Shown piece by piece: positions 41,930 to 52,300 of a stretch of 64,000 bases of DNA (within the stretch, counting starts at the first letter, position 1; the number at the start of each line of letters is the position of its first letter). The stretch spans positions 24,739,695 through 24,803,694 of the forward strand of contig CP137685.1 in NCBI GenBank assembly GCA_037976565.1. The letters are read 5' to 3'. Both the position numbers and the translations under genes were made by a program. The DNA is from Mesocentrotus franciscanus. Taxonomy: Eukaryota; Echinodermata; Echinoidea; Camarodonta; Strongylocentrotidae. Under the pieces are notes generated by a model. That model was given only the letters and a program-made list of their open reading frames with translations, was not told the origin of the DNA and ran no database searches.

Positions 41930-42797
41930 GGCCTAAAATAAAAACTTGTTGTATTGCCCTTTGCGACCGACCCAAAAATCTGAAAATCTACGGTCGGCAT
42001 TTAAATTTTTTTTTTTTTTTTAACCGTTTTTTAGATAAGTTTAAATTAATGAATAAAAAAATATGCATTTTGTTTGTTTAAATGGGATATAAATGCATAA
42101 AATCAAATTATTCCCAAATTGTCACTCGTCTTCTGCCCTAGTTTCAAAATCCTACTAGCGTAAACATGCAAGTAGACCCCGGCCTCGTGTACGTGTTTAT
42201 ACCATGCACTGCACCAGCTAGAAACCAGGGAGATTTGGGCGACGGTCGCTGTTTTGAGTTTTCTACGGAAAGGCTCACAACACTTTTATATTCATGACAC
42301 ATTTTGAAGGCACTAAAAAACATTGACAATTAACGTAAAGACGAGATGAAAGGACAAATACATCGAGACAAATCTAAATTTTTCATCAATTTGGAATCCG
42401 TTGATATATTGCCTGACAGTCTCAAATCGAGTTCTCAATTGGTGGTCATCCAGTGCCGTCCGCCCGTGAATTAAATGCCGCGCATGCGCAGTGTTGAAAA
42501 CCAACCTCGTCAGCTGGGAAGCAGAGTGTTGTCTCAACACAACATTGCAAACCATGGATTATTATGAGGTGAACAGATATGAATGGAATGATGACGCTGA
42601 AACACATGTATTTAAAGCATTAAAAACTGAGAAATATCAGCCAAAAGAGGGCGGGAAAAAACGAAAAACAAAACATTCAAAACTGAAAATATCGGCCCAC
42701 AGAGGGCGACAAAAAAGTTTTAAAAAATAAAAACTTTTCCGACCGACCGACCCATGTTTTGGCACCTAAAGGGCAATACAACAAGTTTTTTTAGGCC
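41930..42797. mobile_element. 868-bp DNA element with 30-bp inverted ends
   Basis: The ends are GGCCTAAAA and, shortly inside, CTTGTTGTATTGCCCTTT, inverted at the right as AAAGGGCAATACAACAAG ... TTAGGCC. CGACCGACC repeats are subterminal on both sides. The trinucleotide CAA flanks both ends (41927-41929 and 42798-42800), a possible 3-bp target duplication. The superfamily is not determined. The interior holds a small basic ORF at 42554-42730. Confidence 0.7.
42554..42730 (+). CDS. Small basic hypothetical ORF inside the 41930 element
   Basis: I do not recognise it. From the ATG at 42554 it encodes 58 residues. The acidic and aromatic start (MDYYEVNRYEWNDDAE) is followed by a Lys/Arg-rich C-terminal half (residues about 28-58). 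The frame opens further upstream to 42491. The C-terminal half contains a DNA-level internal repeat (an AAACTGA...ATATC..CC...AGAGGGCG block twice). It ends just before the element's subterminal CGACCGACC repeats. It could be a chance frame or a captured exon fragment. Confidence 0.2.
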   Translation: MDYYEVNRYEWNDDAETHVFKALKTEKYQPKEGGKKRKTKHSKLKISAHRGRQKSFKK

Positions 42798-42984
42798 CAA
42801 TGAGTAATAAGCGATCATGGCACTGATATTAATATTTCTTAAGACTGGGGACATAAAATAATAACTTTTTACTGGAAGCAGCTTTCTTTCTGGTTCATAC
42901 TGTATGACCAAAATTCAATGAGATACGAGGGAGCAAACTGATGGAAACAATACATTGATAAATTAAGGTAGCAAATGTAAATTT

Positions 42985-43138
42985 CTTGATGATGATGCAT
43001 GATGGTGATGATTGATGATGATGGTGATAATGGTGATGATGATGATGGTGATGGTGATGGTGATGATGATGGTGATGATGATGGTGATGATGGTGGTGAT
43101 GGTGATGATGGTGATGATGATGATGGTGATGGTGATGG

Positions 43139-43169
<31 letters not shown>

Positions 43170-43280
43170 GATGGTGATGATGGTGGTGATGGTGATGATG
43201 GATGATGATGATGATGATGATGGTGATGGTGATGATGATGGTGATGATGGTGATGATGATGATTGTGATGATGATGGTGG

Positions 43281-43311
<31 letters not shown>

Positions 43312-43470
43312 GATGATGGTGATGGTGGTGATGGTGATGATGATGATGGTGATGATGATGGTGATGGTGATGGTGATGATGATGATGGTGATGATGATGA
43401 TGATGATGGTGATGATGATGGTGATGGTGATGATGATGATGATGATAATGATGATGATGATGATGATGCC
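42985..43470. repeat. GAT/GGT trinucleotide array (~490 bp)
   Basis: Almost uninterrupted GAT and GGT triplets. Complementary frames encode poly-His/Asn (minus) and poly-Asp/Gly or poly-Met/Val (plus). Some higher-order blocks are visible, for example GGTGATGGTGATGATG recurring. The long frames are not treated as genes. Confidence 0.95.
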
Positions 43471-43479
43471 TTCTCTGGA

Positions 43480-44803
43480 TCTTCATTATTTGAGCTAATT
43501 TTTAGTAATGTTTTCTGTCGACCTTGTATTGTAATTTCAATTTTGTGATCAGGCCCAACAGATTTGATTGTTTTGTTGATTAATTATGCCCCCCCCCCCA
43601 ATTTTGTTAATTATAATTCAATGAGTCATGTATTCAGCAAATAGAAGATTATAATTGAACTTATAAATCCTATATCAGTTACTTATAATAGAAAAGATTG
43701 TTAAAAATGACATTTCTAAAGAAATACAACCCCTCCCCTTTAGGGAATCGAAGTGTCCTAGCTGGGAGCTTTAATGAGGAGAAACAAAAGAAGCCGGAGA
43801 GTGCCGGTGATGCCATGTGTCATTTTACATGTTGACACCAATTTCACCACAAGCAACTGTTTTCTTCTTGTCATTTTATTATTCTAGGTAAGCTTATTCT
43901 CGTTTCTATTTTATATCAAATTATTAGCTGTACACGATTGCAATTGTTATCATGAATGTCATGTAACATTCTCTTGATACCATTATAGTATATATTCCAT
44001 TTCAGGAATAAATGGACTTTTAGGAATGAGATATGTACACAACTTTGTGAGATGTGTCTGTGAGTTAATGCTGATTTACTTTAGTGTTCAGATACATAAA
44101 ATATATCACCGGTATATTGTTATTAAACAGTATAATGAATTAATGACTTTTGCAAGTACATAAGTGTGTACTACTTTAATGTTTTACTATTATACTTTAG
44201 AAGGTATAGACTCGGCAGAAGAATAGAATTATGTTTATGATACGAATGAACGCCTTATGAAATGGTATAGTGTGTGGATACCCATTTCACAGCTAGGGTG
44301 TGAACAAGTCTGTAGCCACTTGCATCTTACTGTTACAGTAGCGAAGTGAAATATGGTACCCAAGTTATGCAGTGAAATAAGAGCACAGAGAGCACTTTCT
44401 TTCATGAGGGAAATAATACTTTTCTCATGCGGGTTTTACTCCAGCTAGGGAGTTTATTTTGGAGTTTAAGGGGAACATACAGCAAGGGATTAATGCTTTC
44501 AATTCAATTCAATTCAATTCAATTTATATATGTTTCCATCAAAACATTACAAATCAATTATAAAAATTTACAACAAATGTAGAAATACATATTAGAAACA
44601 GAGGGGTCCATTAATAAGCAATGCTTGTACAAGTGTGAACACCTCAAATGATACTTAGTTAAACATGAGTAATTAAATTAACAAGTCCGTAACTACAAAA
44701 GGAACTACAAAATATGGAACAAAATGGGGGATGCCAACAGAGACGAGAACGGGACAAAACAGTACTTTACATGACGATAGAAGAACACGGTCATAATACA
44801 AAG
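43480..44803. other. No supported gene; LINE 3'-end-like fragment
   Basis: 43827-43889 is one copy of a 63-bp direct repeat whose other copy is 46148-46210. (AATTC)n at about 44493-44523, followed by 44600-44660, resembles the 3' region of the LINE at 56213-59960: the order 'aggtcca-aagaaacag/aagcaatg-cttgt-gtg-ac-cctc' is shared with 57225-57275. Confidence 0.4.
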
Positions 44804-45217
44804 GGTTCTAGGACACCTACCCCCTGGACATCCACCCCGGATAACCACCCCAGTCAACTACCCCCTAGGACAACTACCCCCAAGGGCATCCACCTCCTAG
44901 GACTACTACCCCCCGGGACAACTAACCCCGGACAACTACCCCCAGACAACTACCCCTAGGACAACTACCCCGGACAACTACCCCCAGACAACTGTCCCTA
45001 CGACAAACATCCTCTAGACAACTACCCCGGATAACTAACCTAGGGGTAGTTGTCCGGGAAGTAGTTGTCTGGGGTAGTTGTCCGGGTATTGTCCTAGGGG
45101 TAGTTGTCCGGGGGTAGTTGTCCGGGGGTAGTTGTCCCGGGGTAGTAGTCCTAGGGGGTAGTTGACTGGGGGTGGTTATCCGGGGGTGGATGTCCAGGGG
45201 GTAGGTGTCCGGATACG
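44804..45217. mobile_element. Fold-back element of GGTAGTTGTCCGGGG repeats
   Basis: This 414-bp element consists of two inverted arms of about 200 bp that meet near 45035-45040. Each arm is a tandem array of a 14-16-bp unit close to GGTAGTTGTCCGGGG. The outer ends pair as ACACCTACCCCCTGGACATCC. The 9-bp sequence AATACAAAG lies immediately outside both ends (44795-44803 and 45218-45226). A 9-bp duplication and terminal arms built from short tandem repeats are features of fold-back and Mutator-type elements; assignment to either is inference. Confidence 0.75.
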
Positions 45218-45226
45218 AATACAAAG

Positions 45227-46357
45227 AGTAGACAATGCCAACAAAAAAGAAGTGAGACATCGGGGGTACAGAATACAATACAAAATGGTGGGCTGCATGT
45301 GGGGTTGAGAAGAAGATGAGGAAAGAGAAATGAGCATTAGGAAGGAGATAAGCATGAAAAGGCACATTATAATATATCAAATTACATTTTGAGTCAGCGA
45401 GTAGAGAATGATCTTGTATTCAACAAAACAACAACAACAACATATACTTCAATGAGGTTTATATGATTGTAATAAAAACAATTTCAATTTCACTATGCTT
45501 CCTGTCATTTTAGTGCAGTTATTTATATTCGTTTATTAAATCATAACTTTCCTTGTGGGATTTTGAGAGAACATAAAACTTTTCTAGTTCAATATTTGCA
45601 TATAGTTTTATCTTGACTTATTATGTTTTGCGGATGCACAATTTATTTGGAATTGCCTGGTTATTGAACGTAAGGATTATACATAGCTGGATATATTCTA
45701 TGCTAAACTTTTAGATGAAAAGAAAAATGAGTGCATCATTTATTTACCAGAGTTACAACGCAAGTTTTCAAAGATGAGATACTTAACTATTAATTAAATA
45801 TGATGGAACTGCAACTAAACCATTTATATTACCTGTCATATACTTAGTTATTATGTGAGTAGCGTGTTATTGTTTAAGCCAGAAAACGCTTAATTGGAAT
45901 TAACTAAAATTGTATTTCATTGTATTATAGACATTATTTTAATCTGTTTATAAACTTAGAGGTTAGGTTAGGTTTTATTATTAGAGAAGATCTAGCTCAT
46001 GCAGACTGATATGATATAGCTTTATCGTTGTATAAATCTGATGCATGAACATGTATGTATTCATGATCGTCATTTGTATATTGATTACTTTCAATTATGA
46101 TTATTCTTGCTGATTGCGATGGTATTAAGAGTAATAAAAGTTATTCTACATGTTGACACTATTTTCATCACAAGCAACTGTTTTCTTCTCTTCATTTTAT
46201 TATTCTAGGTCCCCGGCCTGTACCTGATGGGGGCGTTACAATTTGTTTCGTGACAAAGCCTTCTCCTGAAACTGGTGTAGATGATAGTAGGTTATCATAT
46301 TAACTTCCACTACTCCCTTATTAAATGACAATAATGATGCTGGTGCTTCTACGGACC
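45227..46357. other. URAD downstream region
   Basis: No gene was seen. On the minus strand, AATAAAA at about 46193-46199 is a possible polyadenylation signal for URAD, about 160 bases after its stop. This signal sits inside the 63-bp block 46148-46210 that is duplicated at 43827-43889. Confidence 0.35.
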
Positions 46358-49300
46358 TCATAATTGAGCTTCTTTTGGTGACAAAGCCTTCTTCTGAACC
46401 ATATGTAGGAGTCTATAGTAGCTAATCTTTTTCACTTCCTCTACTCCTTTCTGAAGCTCCAGTTCCCGTGAATTCTGTATACGAGTTTGTAGTCCTTGAA
46501 GAATAGCAGCAACCTTATTCTTTCTTGCACAGATCACAAACGGGAAAGAGAACTTCTTGCGGTATATATCATTGTTCTTATTGATCTCATTGTACTGTTC
46601 ACCAGTCAATGAAAATAGACCGGCACTTGCTTGCTCTTGCTTTGATTCCGATGATAGTTTGCCTTGACGTGCAAGCTTACCAGCAAGATCAGGAAGACCT
46701 CGCAAAATGGACTGCTTACCTATTATGAGGAAAAAAAAGTTGATCTCAATTTTGTTCCATTACTTGTTTACAAGCATAACACGGAAAGACTCCTGGTAAT
46801 GTTTTCTTATGTACATGTTTCACAGAGGCGGCCCTCCGGGGGGGGGGGGCACAGTGCCCTCCCACTTTTCAAGCACCCGAAAAGTGCCCCTTTTTACATA
46901 GAAAAAGTGCCCCTTTTTATATAGGAATAGTGCCTCTTTTATTTTCACAAGTGCCCTTATTAATTTGTAAAAGTGCCCCTTCCCCTTTTTAACTCTGATA
47001 AATGCCCCTTTTATTTGGACACCTGCCCCTTTTACTTCCCGTTTTCCTTGCAATAAGTGTCCATTTTCCATTCTCATAAGTGCCCTTTTTAATCTTTAGT
47101 AAGTGCTCCTTTTCAGGTACGAGTAGTGCCTCTTTTCACTTTTGATAAGTGCCCCCTTCACCTTTGATAATTGCCCTATTCAAATCTGAGAGGTGCCTCT
47201 TTTACTTTGACAAGTGCCCCTTTTTCTTTGTAAGAAGTGCTCCTTTCCCTTTTAATAACTACCCCCATTTTAACTCGGATAAGCGCACCTTATATTTTCA
47301 CATGTGCCCATTTTCCTTTTATAATAAGTGCCCCTTTTCCTAATGATAAGTGCCCCATTAAAAAAGAGCCCCTTCCCCTTCTCATAAGTGCCCCTTCTCT
47401 TGTAAATGACCCTTTTCAAGTACGAGAAAATACTCCGTTTCACTTCAGATAAGTGCCCCATTCACCTCCGATAAATGCCCCCTTTAATATCTGATCGGTG
47501 CCCATTTTCTTTCAACTAATGCACATTTTCCTTTATTATAAGTGCCCCTTTTCATATCTGGTCATTGCCCCTTTTCAGGTGCGATAAGTGCCTCTTTTCA
47601 CCTCTGATAATTTCCCTTTTAACAATGATACGTGCCCCTTTTCCTTTCTAATAAGGGACATATCCCCTTGTAGGAATATATGTGGCCGATAAAACAAAAT
47701 GAATATTCTTACCGTTACTTTAATCTTCTGAGCTGATATTGCGAGTGGAGGACGAAGCGGGAAAGGAAGGACGAAACAGGAATGGAAGCAGGCAGAGGAG
47801 GAATAGTGCGAGTAGCGAGGTGATGAAATATACACGTGGAGCGCGACTAGCTAGCTAGCGAACGCGAAGGAAGAAGGCACACAAGCCTTACAGTTCAATA
47901 TTGCACTTTCCCGAAATAAACTAGAAGACATAAATCTGAATTGCGATAGAGTCCTCAAAAGAACGATGTTGATGAAAATTCTCTATTAAAAGTGAAACCG
48001 ACGAAATAACGCTTGTTGTAAAGTCAATACTCTTCCTATAAAAGCACGTCCGAATGTCCGAAACTGAAACTGGAGGAGTGAGTAAAATTTGTGTGTGGAG
48101 ACTTTTCCATGTGCGCTAAAGGTGTGGTGATTGGCTTATTAAAACAATAAGGTGCGGTCCGATTGGAGTAACTAAAATAACACTCTTGTTGCTGGGTGGT
48201 TCCACGGATGAAATTAACTAAGAGAATGTTTAGAATGTGCAGCTGTAGATTGTTATTGTTATTGAAGCTGGCTGAACGGAAAGTACTAACGAAAGGTATG
48301 CTTAAAATGCTGAGTATTTACAATGTTGATAAACATTTGTGACCTTAGAAAAGTTCAAGTCACTACATCTAGCACCCCTAGAGTGATGCGAGATAGAAAG
48401 AGCAGCAATCGATGAAATGTTACTGTCCAAAATACATGTAGAAGAAATATATTTACAGCCAATACATATGAGACGATGTTGCACCAATCGCAATAAGCTT
48501 GAATCCAAAATGTCAATATAATTGTTTTCATCCATACTCAAAAGATTCCACGTAGCGTGCTGGCCACCTGACATGCCGGCCGGATCGCGTCGTTCGCGGC
48601 TCGGCAGGCGGGGTAGATGCAGAGCTTGGCAGTCGATCTGCGGTCAACGATGACGGGGGATCTTTGCGTGGAGGTCGAACCATGGTCGATGATGACGGGA
48701 CATCGTCGTGTGGAGGTGCGATCTCCGGAGTTGCGCAATCCTCTAAGAATGCAGGCTTTAAACGTTCCACACTGACGTTCTCACGCTTACCATTAATGTC
48801 AATGGAGAAAACTTGTCAGTACGGCGGAGAACTGGGAATGGACCTCTGTAGGGCGGCTCTAGGGGTTTCCTGACTGCATCTTGGCGTAGAAATACATGGC
48901 TAGCAGAATGAAGGTCAGGATGAACCTGGGTACCAGCATGTCGTTGTCTGCGAGGAGGGGTGGGGCGTAGCTTACTCATCAGCTCTTTCAGTCTATGTAC
49001 ATAGTTCGCTGGATCAATGTCTGTGTCTGGCTTCGTTGGTTCTACGAATTGGGCAGGCAATCTAATGCTTGTCCCAAACACCAATTCAGCTGAGGAGCAT
49101 CCAATGTCGGACTTGACAGCTGTGCGTATCCCCAATAGTACAAGGGGCAACACTTCAGTCCAGCGTACAGTGTTATATGTCTTGATCGAAGCTTTGAGCT
49201 GGCGATGTAGGCGTTCTACTAACCCATTCGAGGCTGGATGATATGAAGTCGTCCGAATACGAGTAGTGCCGAGTAGGTTGGTGAGGGCGAGGAAAAGGGC

Positions 49301-52300
49301 GGACTCGAACTGTCTTCCCCTGTCTGTAGTGATTGTTGCCGGTGTGCCAAAATTCGCCACCCAGCTGGCCACAAAAGTCCGTGCTACCGTCTCGGCAGTA
49401 ATGTCCGGGATCGGAATAGCTACTGGCCATCTGGTAAAGCGATCTACACAAGTCAAGAGATAGCTATTACCTTCAGAAGGAGGAAGTGGACCCACGAGGT
49501 CTATATGAACATGTGAGAATCGAGCATCTGGGGATGCGAACGTGCCCAAAGGGACTCTGGTGTGTCGATGAACTTTACACTTCTGACACTCCAGACAGGT
49601 ACGCGTCCAGTTCCTGATGTCGCGCTTGATTCCCGGCCAAACGAAACGCTCTGTTATCACCTTCTGAGTTGCTCTAGCACCAGGGTGTGATAATCCGTGG
49701 AGTGAATTGAAAATTGTTCTCCTATGCGAAACTGGCACTAGAGGCCTGGCACTCCCAGTGGAAATGTCACAAAGCAAAGTGGTGAGTGTGCCTGGAAGTG
49801 GTATCGACTCGAGCTTGAGCGAAGTGTCTGACAAGTCGGCTAACTCCTCGTCATCCTTCTGTGATCGAGCTAAGGCAGCAAAATCGACAATGGAAGTTGA
49901 GTCGACGGCACTGATAGGCAGACGAGAGAGGGCGTCGGCTGCAGTGTTATGCTTACCACTGATATGACGTATATCTGAGGTGAACTGTGAGATGAGATCT
50001 AGGTGTCGAATCTCTCGGGGTGAGTGTCTGCTTGGCTTAGCCTGCAAGGCGTAGGTGAGGGGCTTGTGATCCGTGAAGATGGTGAAAATCCGGCCTTCGA
50101 GCAGATGGCGGAAATGTCTCACGCTAAGGTAGGCAGCTAGGAGCTCGCGGCCGAACGTGCTGTACCGAGTTGCTGCCGGCTGGAGTCGCTTGGAAAAGAA
50201 AGCGAGTGGCTGCCAAGTGTTGTCCACTAACTGTTGAAGCACTCCTCCCACACCATAGTCTGATGCATCGACGAGTAAACAGAGAGGAACTCCAGATTGA
50301 GGGTGGACAAGGATAGAAGCGTCAGCTAAGTCCTGTTTAGCTCGGTTAAAAGCTAAGAGCTCAGCCTCATTGAGCGTGATAGACTCTTTCTTCTTCTTCC
50401 TGCCTTTCAGTAGATCTGTCAAAGGTTGGAGCACATCAGCACAGTGAGGAATAAAACGTCTGTAAAAGTTCATGAGACCAAGAAATTCTCTCAGTGTACT
50501 GAGTGAGGTAGGAGCAGGGAACTCCCGGATGTGTTCTACTTTGTCGTTGAGAGGACGGATACCGTGCTGATCCACGTGGTGGCCTAAGAAAGTCAATGAA
50601 GATACACCAAACTGACACTTGGAAGTGTTGATGACGATGCCATACTCACGAAGTCGATCAAAAAGTAGGCGGAGGTGTGCCACATGTTCGTCATCTGTAG
50701 TACTTGCAACGAGCAGGTCGTCGAGGTACACAAAGATGAAAGGGAGACCACGAACAACTTCATCCATTAGCCTTTGAAAGGACTGAGCAGCGTTTCGAAG
50801 TCCGAAAGGCATGCGAACCCACTCGAAAAGTCCGAATGGAGTGGTTATTGCAGTCTTTGGGATATCACACGGCTCTACCGGGATCTGGTGATAGGCACGA
50901 ATTAAATCAATCTTAGAAAAATCGTCTTACCACTGAGGCAGGATGAGAAGTCTTGTAGGTGGGGTATCGGGTAACAGTCAGGAGTCGTCCGAGAGTTGAG
51001 GGCGCGATAATCCCCACAAGGACGCCAGTCACCTGGGGTCTTCTTTGGGACCATATGGAGTGGAGAGGCCCAATTGCTGTCGGATGGTCGAATGATGCCC
51101 AGGTCCAGCATGTGGTCGAACTCGGCCCTAGCTACCCGGAGACGATCGGGAGCTAGGCGCCGAGGACGAGCTGCGACCGGGGGACCTCTTGTTTGGATAT
51201 GATGGGTAGTCCCGTGCTTCACATCGTCGTGCTTGTATACCGGGCGAGTAATGTCCTGGTAGCTGCGGAGGAGAACGTGAAAGCGGTCATCAGAAACCCC
51301 TTTCACATACATGGGACTGATAGTCCCCGTGTAGGCGCCGAATCCACACACACTAAGGTTGGTTTTAGTGTCGATCAACCTGCGATGTTTCACGTCTACG
51401 AGTAAACCAAAGTTAGTAAGAAAATCTGCTCCTAATATAGGCGTCTTCAAATCTGTGACAATAAAAATCCAGCGAAACACTCGTCGCAGTCCAAGATCCA
51501 AAGTAAAAGATCGCTCACCGAAAGTGTTAATCGGCGAATGATTGACTGCTTGTAGCTGGATCTTCGACGCTTCGACCGATGAAAATTGAGATTTCTCCAA
51601 CAGTGACTGGGGAAAAACACTCACTTCGGCTCCTGTGTCAACCAGGAAACGCTTGCCCGAGTTCTTATCGAGAATGTAGAAAAGACGACTATGGAGTTTG
51701 TTGCCAAGGGAACTTGTCGCCGCTATTCCTTGGCTAGTTCGTTTCCCTGTGGGTATGACTGCGAGGTTGAATGCGGTGTCGAATGCGATGTCGAATGTCG
51801 GCGGCTGGACGAGCACGGGCTTACACTTACGAGCTCTGTCCCCATAAGTCCAGTGATACCAGCATTGGTGTCCTTGATGACGCTGTTGTCTCCGTGGACT
51901 TTTAGAGCTGGAAGGACGTCGAACTGGATGAGCTGCACCTCGATGCTGACTTCGACTACGACGGTCTTCTTGGAGGGAAGAAGTCAGAGCCTGCACCTGT
52001 GCTGTGAGCTGTGTGACCTGCCTGGAAAGTTGTTGAACCTCCGCAGCAACTAGTGGAGGTGATGAGGAAACAGCACTCCCATGAGTTCCAGAAGTACTAG
52101 CAGGAGTGAAATCAACAGCAGAAACAGAAAGTGGGGAAGAAATCTCCAAGATTCTATCCGCTAACTCTGCTAACTGTTCGATAGGGACTGAGTTGGATGA
52201 TGAAGCGAGAATAATCCTGACGTTATTCGGTAGTCGTTGCAAAAATAGTTGCTTCAATATACTGTCTTCCAACGTAGACTCTCCCAGTAGTTGTCGCATG

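Noticed and set aside
42869..43548. Long poly-His and poly-Asp/Met frames
   Set aside because: Products of the GAT/GGT trinucleotide array.
47669..48367. CTATAAAAG in the LTR as a promoter
   Set aside because: It lies on the plus strand, opposite to the direction of the element.
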